Shown here one piece after another: positions 35,447 through 47,018 of a stretch of DNA of 64,000 bases (within the stretch, counting starts at the first letter, position 1; the number at the start of each line of letters is the position of its first letter). Source of the stretch: Salinivenus iranica (GTDB lineage Bacteria; Bacteroidota; Rhodothermia; Rhodothermales; Salinibacteraceae); assembly GCA_002894665.1 (NCBI GenBank), contig NCRB01000001.1:62001-126000 (forward strand), given 5' to 3'. The position numbers and the translations under genes are program-made. Below the pieces are notes generated by a model, which did not search any database, was not told the DNA's origin, and was given only the letters and a program-made list of their open reading frames with translations.

Positions 35447-37513
35447 GTGAACGCGGATCCTTCTCCGGTGTCATCTGATGCAGGGCCTACGGACCGGCTC
35501 CACCGGATCTTTTCGGAAACGGACCACTCGTCGACCGAGAGAATCCGAGCGGCCCTCCAGTTGGGCACCGAGTACTTCGGGGTCGAAAACGGTCATCTTG
35601 TGCACATCGACCCGGCGGCCGGTACCCACGAGATCGTGCAGGTGCGCGGGTCGCATCCCTCGATCGCTCAGGGGGAGACGACCGACCTGTCGGAGACGTA
35701 CTGTCGGATGGTTGTCGCGAACGGGGACACATTGCTCGTCGGAAATGTGGCGGAGACGGAGTGGAGAGACGATCCCGCCTACGAGTTTCACGAGCTGGGG
35801 TGCTACCTGGGGACGAAAGTGGTGGTGGGACGTACGCTGTATGGTACGCTCTGCTTTGTGGACCGGGAGCCCCGACCGTCGGTTTTTGAACCGCACGATC
35901 GGGCCTTTCTCGAGCGACTGGCGGAGGAGATTGGGTTCGAGCTGTCGCGGCACGATGCGGATCAGGGCCTTGCCTCCCACACACTTCGCGGGCAGGTGCG
36001 GGACGCGACCCGCACGGGCGGATGGGAATACGATCCCGAGGCCGGGGAGGTGAAGGGGACGCGACAGCTGGGGCGGCTGCTCGGGGCGTCGGGGAGCATG
36101 ACGCTCGGGGTGGAGGACGCCCTTCGCTTTTTTCCGACTCCGGCGCAGCGGACCCTCACCCGGGCGGCCCGGGCGAGCATTGTGGGAGGGCCCCCATTCG
36201 ATGTGGAGGTCCCCCTCGACAGGGAGGCGGGGCCGCGATGGGTTCGGGTGCGAGGGGAGCAGCGTCAGGGGGATGGGGAGCGCCCGCACCTCGTGGGGAC
36301 GGTCGAGGACATTACGGAACGAAAGCAGGCGGAACGGGCGCTGAAGACCGAGCAGGAGGCCCTCCGGGAGATGTACCGCATTGCCGCGAACCAGGAGGTG
36401 CCGTTCGAGGACAAGGTGTCGACCATGCTTCGGGTGGGCCGCGAATTTCTTGACCTTCCGTACGGCTTTCTGACACGGATTGAGGAGGGGGAGCAGCGCA
36501 TCGTGCAGACTGTGGGCACACACCCGCTGCTCCAACAGGGAGCTACGTGCCCGCTGTCGGAGGCGTATTGCCGGAAGACGATCAAGGAAGAGGGGGGCTT
36601 GCTCGCTGTTCAGAACGCAGCGGCCGACGGGTGGAAGGACGACCCGGCCTACCAGGCGTTTGAACTGGGGAGCTACATCGGGTCGCGGGTGGTGGTGAAC
36701 GGCGAGCTCTACGGCACCTTTTGCTTTGCCGCCTCGGGGTCGCGGGCCGAGCCCTTTGCGGAGCAGGAGCGGACGGTGGTGGAGCTCATGACGCTCTGGA
36801 CGGGCTACGAGCTTTCGCAGCGCCGAAACACGCTCCGCCTCGAGCGCCAGAATGAGCGGCTCGACCGGTTTGCCGGCGTTGTGTCGCACGACCTACGCAA
36901 TCCGCTCAACGTCGCGAAGGGCCGCCTGAGCATTTTACGGGAGGACGCCCCGCTGCCCGACGAGATGCGCAAGCACCTGTCGTCCGCGGATGAGGCGCTC
37001 GACCGAATGAACGAGATCATCCGCGACGTGCTCACGCTGACCCGAGACGGCGTGGAGGTGGACTGGGAGGCGTGTACGTCATTCGTCCTGTCGGAGGCCG
37101 TGCGGGCCTCGTGGCAGAACGTGGCCACGGCTCAGGCGAGGCTGTACGTGGAGCGGGACCGCAGGCTGGTGGCCGATGAGGGGCGTGTGCGTCAGCTGTT
37201 GGAGAACCTGTTCCGGAACGCCGTGGAGCACGGAGGGCAGGATGTGACCGTGTGGGTCGGGGGACTCGAAGAGGGGTTCTACGTGGAGGACAGCGGCGAA
37301 GGCATTCCGTCAGACAAACGGGAGACGGTATTTAAGGACGGGTATTCGTCGTCGGAGGAGGGAACCGGGCTCGGGCTGGCCATCGTGAACACCATCGTGG
37401 AGGCGCACGGGGCGGACCTGACGGTGACGGACGGCCGGACGGGAGGGGCCCGGTTTGAGATTACCGGGAACGCGTTTCAGGGGGCGGAGGAGACGTCGAC
37501 CGCTTCGGGGTAG
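35447..37513 (+). CDS. GAF-PAS-GAF sensor histidine kinase, haloarchaeal-like
   Basis: 688 residues from a GTG. The order is GAF (about 20-170), PAS (about 185-295), a second GAF (about 300-460), HisKA with H481 in GVVSHDLRNPLN, and HATPase_c with the N-box LLENLFRNAVEHGG and the glycine box GTGLGLAIVNTI. Both GAF domains carry the same block (LSE-YCR ... DDPAY ... ELG-Y-G), so one arose by duplication. This style of kinase is typical of haloarchaea, and transfer from them is known for Salinibacter. No response regulator is adjacent, and the stop overlaps a convergent gene by 53 bases. Confidence 0.87.
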   Translation: MNADPSPVSSDAGPTDRLHRIFSETDHSSTERIRAALQLGTEYFGVENGHLVHIDPAAGTHEIVQVRGSHPSIAQGETTDLSETYCRMVVANGDTLLVGNVAETEWRDDPAYEFHELGCYLGTKVVVGRTLYGTLCFVDREPRPSVFEPHDRAFLERLAEEIGFELSRHDADQGLASHTLRGQVRDATRTGGWEYDPEAGEVKGTRQLGRLLGASGSMTLGVEDALRFFPTPAQRTLTRAARASIVGGPPFDVEVPLDREAGPRWVRVRGEQRQGDGERPHLVGTVEDITERKQAERALKTEQEALREMYRIAANQEVPFEDKVSTMLRVGREFLDLPYGFLTRIEEGEQRIVQTVGTHPLLQQGATCPLSEAYCRKTIKEEGGLLAVQNAAADGWKDDPAYQAFELGSYIGSRVVVNGELYGTFCFAASGSRAEPFAEQERTVVELMTLWTGYELSQRRNTLRLERQNERLDRFAGVVSHDLRNPLNVAKGRLSILREDAPLPDEMRKHLSSADEALDRMNEIIRDVLTLTRDGVEVDWEACTSFVLSEAVRASWQNVATAQARLYVERDRRLVADEGRVRQLLENLFRNAVEHGGQDVTVWVGGLEEGFYVEDSGEGIPSDKRETVFKDGYSSSEEGTGLGLAIVNTIVEAHGADLTVTDGRTGGARFEITGNAFQGAEETSTASG

Positions 37514-38234
37514 AGGGAGGTGTGGACGCCGGGTCCGCGGCCTCGGAGGCGGCGGACGGGTACGGGTACAGGGAGGCGACCTGCTCCGGGTCCGTGCCCG
37601 CCATGTAGTGGAGCCAGAGGTACAGGTTGTGGGCCTGCTGGCGCAGGGTCCCGCACCGCTCGAAGCGGCGGGCGGAGGTCGTGACGGCCGCGGAGAGGAA
37701 GCGAAAGCCCCCGTCGGCCTGCAGACGGGCCGCCAGCTCGAGGTCTTCAAAAAGGGGCCACTCCGGATACCCGCCCACGCCTTCGAAGGCGGACCGTTCG
37801 ACAAACAGCCCTCGATCCCCGAAGCAGAGCCGGATCCACGGCCAGCGCGTGCACCAGGCGTAGAGGCGCAGGAGTGGAGACGGGCGGTCGAACGCGAGCT
37901 GGAAGGTCCCTGCCGTGGCGGAGGAGGGAGAGAGTGCCTCCCGAATCAGCGACAGTCCGTTGCGGGGGAGGAGGGTGTCGGCGTGCAGGAACAGCAGGAT
38001 GTCCCCCGACGCTGCCTCGGCGCCGCGATTCAACTGCCGGGCGCGGCCCCGGTCGGTGTGCAGGACGGTGGCCCCGGCGGCCTCTGCGTGTTGTACGGTG
38101 TCGTCCGTCGAGTGCCCGTCGACCACCAGCACCTCAAAGGGCCGGGACTGCGCCTCAATCCGGCGCAGCGTGGCCCCCAGGTGGGCCGCTTCGTTGAGGG
38201 TGGGAATGACGATGGAAACACAGCGGTCGGGCAC
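37461..38234 (-). CDS. glycosyltransferase family 2 (TIGR04283-like)
   Basis: 257 residues from a GTG at 38234. The start VSIVIPTLNEAAHLGATLRR is a GT2 nucleotide site, followed by VVDGHSTDDTV and LFLHADTLLPRNG, the DxD-like acidic part, then FGDRGLFVERSAFEGVGGYP and LFEDLELAARL. These are the signature blocks of a TIGR04283 subfamily seen in cyanobacteria, proteobacteria and Bacteroidota, often near rSAM or arsenite-methylase-type genes. The last 20 residues (Ser/Thr/Pro-rich) overlap the 3' end of the opposite-strand kinase and may be dispensable. Confidence 0.85.
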   Translation of the reverse strand: MPDRCVSIVIPTLNEAAHLGATLRRIEAQSRPFEVLVVDGHSTDDTVQHAEAAGATVLHTDRGRARQLNRGAEAASGDILLFLHADTLLPRNGLSLIREALSPSSATAGTFQLAFDRPSPLLRLYAWCTRWPWIRLCFGDRGLFVERSAFEGVGGYPEWPLFEDLELAARLQADGGFRFLSAAVTTSARRFERCGTLRQQAHNLYLWLHYMAGTDPEQVASLYPYPSAASEAADPASTPPSTPKRSTSPPPPETRSR

Positions 38235-38264
38235 GCCGGGGGAGGGACTGTGAACGGAGCGGGA

Positions 38265-39158
38265 CTACCAGATCATCTGCTTCATGCAGAACACCGAGCC
38301 GCCCGATTTTAGAAACTCACTCGTGTCGAGCTCCACCGGTCGGAAGCCGTGGGCGCGCAGGCGGCGGTTGGTTTGGTCGCAGCCTTCCTGGATCAGCACA
38401 TGGGTTCCGTTCGGGCAATGCGCGTTACAGGCAAACTGATGGCGCGCCTCCTCGTCCGGCGCCTCAATGACGGTGTCGAAGAAGCGGTCGATGAGGGCGC
38501 GGCCCGATTCGTCGAAGGCCTCGGCGGCGATAAGGACGGTGTCCTCGTTCAGCGGGCAGAAGCAGGTGTCGAGGTGGTAGAAGTCGGGGTCCGTCAGTCG
38601 GAGGAGCATCACAGGCGCGTCCAGCCGGTCGCTGAGGGCCTCGTAGGCCTCGGGGGTGGTACGGAAGCCGTACCCGCCCCAGACCACCCGACGGGCAGGG
38701 TGCCAGATTGCGTCGCCCATGCCTTCAAAGTCGGCGTCCAGGTCCTCTGGCAGCCGCTGGATCTCAAATCCCTGTTGCTTGAAAAAATCGGCGTAGTACG
38801 GCACCTCCGGCGTGCGTTCGTTGGCGTGCATGCGGCTGAGAACGACGCCGTGGGTGTTCGTGTCCGGGTCGTAGTACGGGAAGGTTTGGTTTGCGCAGAA
38901 GACCATGTCGGGGAGGCCCGATTGCCCGGTCGCCACGATCGGCTCCACGTCGAGGGCCGTATAGGCGGCCCGGAGCGCCTTCCACTGCTGAAACGCCACG
39001 GCCTTATTGACCTGCCCGACGTTGTTGGACATGTGGGGGTTGATCACGTACTCCACGTCGAAGTGCGTCGGGGTGGTGAGCACGACGCGTCCAGGCCGGG
39101 GGAGCGACGGACAGTCCGCAAGGGAGAAATCAACGGCGTCGGGCGAGGAGTAGACCAT
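38265..39158 (-). CDS. DDAH/amidinotransferase-fold hydrolase
   Basis: 297 residues of the guanidine-modifying enzyme superfamily (arginine deiminase, dimethylargininase, amidinotransferase). A substrate-binding acidic segment LPDMVFCANQTF (about 82-93), the catalytic His in YHLDTCF (H195) and the nucleophile Cys near the end in GGSVFCMKQ (C291) are all present, so the enzyme should be active. It likely hydrolyses arginine, citrulline or methylated arginine to release urea, ammonia or dimethylamine. The exact substrate cannot be assigned. It is separated from the GT2 gene by 30 bases on the same strand. Confidence 0.85.
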   Translation of the reverse strand: MVYSSPDAVDFSLADCPSLPRPGRVVLTTPTHFDVEYVINPHMSNNVGQVNKAVAFQQWKALRAAYTALDVEPIVATGQSGLPDMVFCANQTFPYYDPDTNTHGVVLSRMHANERTPEVPYYADFFKQQGFEIQRLPEDLDADFEGMGDAIWHPARRVVWGGYGFRTTPEAYEALSDRLDAPVMLLRLTDPDFYHLDTCFCPLNEDTVLIAAEAFDESGRALIDRFFDTVIEAPDEEARHQFACNAHCPNGTHVLIQEGCDQTNRRLRAHGFRPVELDTSEFLKSGGSVFCMKQMIW

Positions 39159-39258
39159 GGAAGACGAGAACAGGTGCGGGAGGGCGTACGATCGTGTTCA
39201 ACGTACGGGCGGACGACCGAAAATTCAGGCCCGGTCTCGTGCGATCCGGCGGCCGGGG

Positions 39259-40119
39259 CTAAAAGTCCCGACGGACAAACCAGTACCCACTCACGCCATA
39301 GGCCACGCCCCCGAAGGCGAGCGAGGACCACAGCGGATACCACGACGAAATGGGGTCGTCCCGCGCGAGCCGCACCACGAGTTCGGTGACCTCCGAGAAG
39401 TTGGGCAGGGCGTGGTAGAGCCCCCAGAGCACGGGGCGCCCCACCGATCCGAGGAGCGGCCCGATGGATTCGGCGCCGGCCAGGACCAGCGACACGAAGA
39501 TGAGGCCGTACGACACGATGAGGGCCAGGGCGGTGCTTTCGGTCCACACGCCCATCAGCAGCACGGCGGCGTACATCACCGCGAACATCCCCACGACCAG
39601 CAGGATGGAGAGGAGGAAGCGCGGGTGCCAGACCCCGGACTTGATCGACATGATGAGCCAGGTGCCCCCCATCAGGTACACTGTCAGGATGCCCACCAGC
39701 ACCCACACGCCCAGCACGTGTCCCAGCAGCGCCTGCATGCGGCTGATGGGCTTGGAGAGAAGGAGCTCGACGCGCCCGGGGGCCTGCAGCTCAGGAAAGA
39801 GCGAGGCGGAGGCAAAAAGGGCGAGCAGGATGCCGATCCAGTAGGCCATGCCCGCCACGATCGCCTCGACCGTCACCACCACGTTTGTCAAGGTGAGCTG
39901 CGGGCCCTCCGAGGCCCCTTGGCCGTTGGCGGAGGGGGCCGGGGTCGCCTCTTGTCCAAAGAGGCGCAGCCCTTGGAGGGACCCCTCCACCACGTTCAGG
40001 TTCAGGGCAAAGGTGACGACCAGGAGCACCAGAGAGCTGATTACGAAGAGGCCGAGCACGACCTTCTTCGCCCACAGCTCGCGAAAAGTGAGCAGAAAGA
40101 GTCCGTAGAGCGGGCGCAT
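39259..40119 (-). CDS. ABC-2 type transporter permease
   Basis: 286 residues with about six hydrophobic spans and a cytoplasmic start, the plan of ABC-2 permeases (NosY/GldF-like). A periplasmic loop after the first span (about 50-85) is Gly/Pro/Ser-rich. Together with the ATPase gene 30 bases upstream it forms a two-component exporter. Substrate candidates are wide (drugs, lipids, or gliding- or copper-related complexes). No further subunit is nearby. Confidence 0.82.
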   Translation of the reverse strand: MRPLYGLFLLTFRELWAKKVVLGLFVISSLVLLVVTFALNLNVVEGSLQGLRLFGQEATPAPSANGQGASEGPQLTLTNVVVTVEAIVAGMAYWIGILLALFASASLFPELQAPGRVELLLSKPISRMQALLGHVLGVWVLVGILTVYLMGGTWLIMSIKSGVWHPRFLLSILLVVGMFAVMYAAVLLMGVWTESTALALIVSYGLIFVSLVLAGAESIGPLLGSVGRPVLWGLYHALPNFSEVTELVVRLARDDPISSWYPLWSSLAFGGVAYGVSGYWFVRRDF

Positions 40120-40149
40120 GAGGGGCAGGAAACGAAACGGCAGAACGGC

Positions 40150-41109
<960 letters not shown>

Positions 41110-41121
41110 AAGAGCGGTCGG

Positions 41122-42072
41122 TCAGTCGGCACCTTCGTCGAGAGAATCGGCAGAAGCGTCGGCGTCGTCGGGGAGCGGGTCGGGCGTCCGGGGCGGGCCG
41201 TCGCCCTCGGGGGTGCGGTGGACGGTGCGCTGCGGGAAGGGGATCGAGACGCCCTGCTGATCGAACGTCCGCTTCAGGCGCTGTCGGAGCTCGCGCTCGC
41301 CGGCGTACTGCTCTCCGGGCTTCACTTTCACGGCGATGCGGGCCGTGACCGACGAGTCGCCGAAGTCCATAAGCCCCTGCACCTGCGGCGACTCGTCCAG
41401 CACAATGTCCGAGTGATCCTCGACCCAGCCTTGGGCCACCCGTTCCATGATGGGGAGGATGGCATCGATGTCCTGATCGTAACTCAGGCCGACAGGGACC
41501 ACAACACGGGCCCAGTCGATGCTTTTGTTACCGAAGGTGCGCACCTCCCCCGCGGGAATCATCACCAACTCCCCATCGAACTTGCGGAGCTTGATCAGTC
41601 GAACACCAATGGATTCGACGGTGCCCGTGTGGCCGCTGATCGTCACGAGATCCCCCACGCGGATCACATCGTCGAAAAGCAGAAAGATGCCCCCGATCAC
41701 GTCCTTCACCAGCGTCTGCGCGCCGAACCCGACGGCGAGGCCGGCGATTCCGGCGGTGGCCAGCAGGGCCCCGATGTCGAGCCCAACCTCACTGAGCACC
41801 ATAATGCCGGCCACGGCCCACACGGCGTAGCCCGTGATGGACTTCACCAGGCCGCTGAGCGTGACGGCCCGCTGCCGCTTTGGGTCGGACGGCGACAGGT
41901 CTTCCACGCGCGCCGTCCACTGCTCTACGGCCCGTTCCACCACCTTCAGGACGACGAAGGCGATACCGACGATGAGGGCCACGCGGACGGCCCCGGCCAG
42001 CACGACCCGCCAGGTAAACGGTGGGGCCCAGAACTGGAGGAAGACGGGCGAAAGAGAGGCAGCAGGGGCCAT
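41122..42072 (-). CDS. small-conductance mechanosensitive channel (MscS family)
   Basis: 316 residues. Three hydrophobic segments lie in the first 150 residues, the last being the Gly/Ala-rich pore helix (LLATAGIAGLAVGFGAQTLV, about 119-138). It is followed by the beta domain with FLLFDDVIRVGDLVTI, then a cytoplasmic alpha/beta vestibule. The C-terminal 40 residues are Asp/Pro-rich. MscS channels release solutes on hypo-osmotic shock, an evident need for a halophile. The gene is on the minus strand between the pgk gene and the ABC ATPase. Confidence 0.9.
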   Translation of the reverse strand: MAPAASLSPVFLQFWAPPFTWRVVLAGAVRVALIVGIAFVVLKVVERAVEQWTARVEDLSPSDPKRQRAVTLSGLVKSITGYAVWAVAGIMVLSEVGLDIGALLATAGIAGLAVGFGAQTLVKDVIGGIFLLFDDVIRVGDLVTISGHTGTVESIGVRLIKLRKFDGELVMIPAGEVRTFGNKSIDWARVVVPVGLSYDQDIDAILPIMERVAQGWVEDHSDIVLDESPQVQGLMDFGDSSVTARIAVKVKPGEQYAGERELRQRLKRTFDQQGVSIPFPQRTVHRTPEGDGPPRTPDPLPDDADASADSLDEGAD

Positions 42073-42132
42073 GACGCGGGGAAGGGAGGGGCAGGGAGAA
42101 GACGACTCGAAGGGGGGCGACGCGTCGACCCC

Positions 42133-43329
42133 CTACGCGTCCGTAAGGGCGTCAATGCCGGGAAGGGGGGCGCCTTCCAGGAACGTCAACATGGCGCCGC
42201 CGCCCGTGGAGACGTGACTGATGTCGTCGGAGTGGCCGGAGCGGTTGAGGGCCGAGACGGAATCGCCGCCGCCGACAACCGAGAAGGCGCCGTTCGCCGT
42301 GGCGTCGGCCACGGCTTCGGCGATGCCCATCGTGCCGCTGGCAAACTGCTCCACCTCAAACACGCCCATTGGGCCGTTCCACACAATGGTGGCCGCCCCG
42401 GAAATGAGGTCCTGGTACTCCGCGAGCGTGGCGGGGCCAATGTCGAGGCCCATCAAGTCCTCGGGAATGTCGCCCTCCACAACGGACCCCTCGGCGTCCG
42501 CGTCGGGAGAGGCAGCGTCGACGTGGTCGCTGGGGAGGTGAATATGCCCGCCGGCCTCCTCGTACAGCGATTCGGCGGCGTCGAGCCGGTCGTCCTCCAC
42601 GCGCGAGGCGCCCACCTCGTGTCCGAGGGCCTTCAGGAACGTGTAGCTCATGGCGCCGCCGACGAGGAGATCGTCCGCCGTGTCGTTGAGGGCCCGGAAC
42701 GTGCCGAGTTTGTCGGATACCTTGGCCCCGCCCAGGACGGCGATCATCGGATGCTCCGGGTCGTCGCGCACCTTGGTGAGCGCCGCAATCTCCGATTCCA
42801 TGAGGCGGCCCATGGCGGCCGTGTCTACAAACTGCGCTACGCCCGCGGTGGAGGCGTGCGCGCGGTGGGCGGCCCCGAAGGCATCGTTCACGTAGACGTC
42901 GGCCAGGGCGGCCAGCGCCCGCGAGAACTCCTCGTCATTTGCCTTCTCCCCAGGGTCGAACCGCGTGTTTTCGAGCAGGATGACGCTCCCGTTTCCCATG
43001 GCGGCGACGACTTCTTCCACCGTGTCGCCGACGGTGTTGCTCGAAAAACGAACGCGCTCGTCGAGGAGGCTCCCCAGGTGATCCGCCACGCACGTGAGGC
43101 TGAGGTCGGGAACGGGTTGCCCCCCCGGCCGTCCGAGGTGGCTGATGAGGATGGCCTTGCCGCCGTGGTCCAGGACGTGGCGGATGGTGGGCAGGGCGGC
43201 CCGAATGCGCGTGTCGTCGGCCACGGTCGGACTCCCGTCGGCCGAGGTGTCGAGGGGCACGTTGAAATCCACGCGGATGAGGACCCGCTTGCCGCGAACG
43301 TCGATGTCGTCGAGGGTGAGCTTCGACAT
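42133..43329 (-). CDS. pgk: phosphoglycerate kinase
   Basis: Converts 1,3-bisphosphoglycerate and ADP to 3-phosphoglycerate and ATP in glycolysis. 398 residues from the ATG at 43329. VLIRVDFNVPLD (substrate-binding N-domain), LISHLGRPGG, and the nucleotide-binding C-domain with GGAKVSDKLG and the C-terminal GGGDSVSAL are all present. Length is normal (about 390-400). The frame is open further upstream, and another ATG at 43344 would add five residues. It follows gap after 52 bases, giving the common gap-pgk pair. Confidence 0.95.
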   Translation of the reverse strand: MSKLTLDDIDVRGKRVLIRVDFNVPLDTSADGSPTVADDTRIRAALPTIRHVLDHGGKAILISHLGRPGGQPVPDLSLTCVADHLGSLLDERVRFSSNTVGDTVEEVVAAMGNGSVILLENTRFDPGEKANDEEFSRALAALADVYVNDAFGAAHRAHASTAGVAQFVDTAAMGRLMESEIAALTKVRDDPEHPMIAVLGGAKVSDKLGTFRALNDTADDLLVGGAMSYTFLKALGHEVGASRVEDDRLDAAESLYEEAGGHIHLPSDHVDAASPDADAEGSVVEGDIPEDLMGLDIGPATLAEYQDLISGAATIVWNGPMGVFEVEQFASGTMGIAEAVADATANGAFSVVGGGDSVSALNRSGHSDDISHVSTGGGAMLTFLEGAPLPGIDALTDA

Positions 43330-43381
43330 GGTCGATAGGGGCATCCGTGAAAGAAGGGGGGACCGGACGGTCCCCCGGAGA

Positions 43382-44799
<1,418 letters not shown>

Positions 44800-45522
44800 A
44801 TGACCGCGCTCAAGACCCCTGAGAAAACGTCCCGTCGCAAAGAGCTTCGTCGAAACTGGCTCGTCGACCTGTACGGGTGGTTGTTGCTGTTCTATGAGGA
44901 CAACCGGACCCTTGTATATGGGATTGGGGCCGCGGTCGTTGCCCTGGCTTTGGCCGTGCCCGGGTACATGTACTATCAAGACCAGCAGGCCGAGCAGGCC
45001 AATGAGAGGCTGGGGCAGATTCTCCCGGTGTACGAGCAGGGGAATTTTGAGCAGGCCCTAAACGGGACGAGCGAGGCCACCGGCCTCATTGAGCTCGCCA
45101 ATCAGTACGGAGGCACCAGCGCCGGAAACCTCGCGACCTTTTACACGGCGAACGCACTGTACCAGCAAGGGGAGTACGATCGGGCCCTGGGGTTTTACCA
45201 GCAGTTCGAAAAGGGCAACGACTTTATTGGGGCCAGCGCGTTGGCGGCGGAGGCCTCCATTTACGAGTCGCGGGGGGAATACGAGCAGGCGGCAACCCAC
45301 TACGAGGAGGCCGCGGCGCAGTACCAGAATGAACTGACGGCCCCTCGGTATCTTGTGCAGGCGGGGCAGGCGTACGAGGAGGCCGGACGCTATACCGCCG
45401 CGACGGAGGTGTATCAACGGGTGGTGGATGAGTATCCCGATTCTGATCAAGTGGCGGACGCCGAGCGGTATCTGGCGCGGTCGAAGGCCCGGCAGGGGGC
45501 GTCCAGCGGCCAGCAGTCGTAG
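44800..45522 (+). CDS. membrane-anchored TPR protein (YfgM-like)
   Basis: 240 residues from the ATG at 44800. A positively charged N-terminus is followed by one membrane span (about 39-58) and then tetratricopeptide repeats, with about four TPR units from 75 to 230 (for example YQQGEYDRALGFYQQFEKGN). This layout is that of YfgM, which acts at the Sec translocon, and of related periplasmic scaffold proteins. The C-terminal tail is Ser/Gln-rich. It is followed after 58 bases by the sigma-54 regulator, with which it may be cotranscribed. Confidence 0.8.
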   Translation: MTALKTPEKTSRRKELRRNWLVDLYGWLLLFYEDNRTLVYGIGAAVVALALAVPGYMYYQDQQAEQANERLGQILPVYEQGNFEQALNGTSEATGLIELANQYGGTSAGNLATFYTANALYQQGEYDRALGFYQQFEKGNDFIGASALAAEASIYESRGEYEQAATHYEEAAAQYQNELTAPRYLVQAGQAYEEAGRYTAATEVYQRVVDEYPDSDQVADAERYLARSKARQGASSGQQS

Positions 45523-45580
45523 TCGACGGGAGAGCAGCAGCCACGCACCCCTCTTTTGCAACGGCACCGGCGGTGGCCCC

Positions 45581-46960
45581 ATGTCTACAATTCTGGTGGT
45601 CGATGATGAGGCGAGCATTCGCCGCACGCTCCGAGAGATCCTGGAGTACGAGGACTTCGAGGTGGAAGAGGCGGAGGATGGGGAAGAGGCCCTGTCGTCG
45701 ATCCGGGAGCATCAGTACGAGTTGGTTCTCCTCGACGTGAAAATGCCGAAGCGCGATGGCATGGAGGTCCTGGAGGTCATCGCGGAGGAGACGGAGGACC
45801 TGCCCGTTGTGATGATCAGTGGGCACGGAACGATTGAGACGGCGGTCGAGGCGACAAAGCTTGGGGCCTACGACTTTATCGAGAAGCCGCCTGATCTGAA
45901 CCGCCTGCTGGTGACGGTCCGCAACGCGATGGACCACGGGCAACTGGAGGTCAAAAATCGGCGGATGCGCCAGGCGATCAGTGAGCAGAGCACGGGCGAC
46001 CTGCCCCCGATTATCGGGGAGAGCGAGGCGGTGCAGGAGATTAAAGACACTATCGACCGGGTGGCCCCGACCGAGGCGCGGGTCCTCATTACGGGCGAGA
46101 ACGGGACGGGAAAGGAGCTGGTGGCGAAGTGGATCCACCACAAGAGTGCTCGGGCGGACGAGCCGATGGTGGAAGTAAATTGTGCAGCGATCCCAAGCGA
46201 GCTCATCGAAAGCGAGCTTTTCGGGCACGAGAAGGGCGCGTTTACCGGGGCGACCCAGCAGCGGATTGGCAAGTTCGAGCAGGCCCACGAGGGCACGCTC
46301 TTCCTCGACGAAATCGGGGACATGAGCCTCTCGGCCCAGGCCAAGGTGCTCCGCGTGCTTCAGGAAAACGAGATTGAACGGGTGGGGGGAGAGCGCAGCA
46401 TTTCAGTGGACGTGCGCGTGATTGCCGCCACCAACAAGGATCTGATGACGGAGATTGAGGAGGGCAACTTCCGGGAGGACCTCTACCACCGAATAGGCGT
46501 CATTCTAATCGATGTGCCCCCGCTCCGGCGCCGCCGGGAAGACATTCCGCTGCTCACGGAGCACGGGGCCGAGCGACTGGCCCGGCGCAACGGCCTTCCG
46601 CCCACCACGTTCACCGACGCGGCCCTCGACCGTCTGAAGGAGTACGAGTGGCGGGGAAACGTGCGCGAGCTCTACAACGTGATCGAGCGGCTGCTTATTC
46701 TCGTCCCCGACGACGAGATCGACGCCGCGGACGTCGACCAGTTCGTGCGCCCCACCGCCGCGACCGACGGTCCGGCCGACGAACTGATTGCTGCGCACGA
46801 CGACTTTTCCCAGGCGCGGGATCAGTTCGAGAAGCGGTTCATCGAACGCAAGCTCAACGAACACGATTGGAATGTGAGTCAGACCGCCGAAACGATCGGC
46901 ATCCAGCGCTCGCACCTCTACAACAAGCTCAACAAGTACGGCATCGAGCGCGACGACTAA
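45581..46960 (+). CDS. sigma-54-dependent response regulator (NtrC family)
   Basis: 459 residues from the ATG at 45581. The receiver domain has D52 in [13 protein letters not shown] as the phosphorylation site. The central AAA+ domain shows Walker A GENGTGKE (172-179), GAFTGA (219-224), which contacts sigma-54, and [12 protein letters not shown] as Walker B. The C-terminal Fis-type helix-turn-helix ends in [16 protein letters not shown]. It activates transcription at -24/-12 promoters after phosphorylation. No full histidine kinase is adjacent. The 83-residue orphan HisKA-like protein 2.5 kb downstream is a speculative partner. Confidence 0.93.
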   Translation: MSTILVVDDEASIRRTLREILEYEDFEVEEAEDGEEALSSIREHQYELVLLDVKMPKRDGMEVLEVIAEETEDLPVVMISGHGTIETAVEATKLGAYDFIEKPPDLNRLLVTVRNAMDHGQLEVKNRRMRQAISEQSTGDLPPIIGESEAVQEIKDTIDRVAPTEARVLITGENGTGKELVAKWIHHKSARADEPMVEVNCAAIPSELIESELFGHEKGAFTGATQQRIGKFEQAHEGTLFLDEIGDMSLSAQAKVLRVLQENEIERVGGERSISVDVRVIAATNKDLMTEIEEGNFREDLYHRIGVILIDVPPLRRRREDIPLLTEHGAERLARRNGLPPTTFTDAALDRLKEYEWRGNVRELYNVIERLLILVPDDEIDAADVDQFVRPTAATDGPADELIAAHDDFSQARDQFEKRFIERKLNEHDWNVSQTAETIGIQRSHLYNKLNKYGIERDD

Positions 46961-47018
46961 CCGACGGCCCGACCGGCGCGTCTGGCTGTGCCCTTCGACT
47001 TCACCGACTACCCCTACG

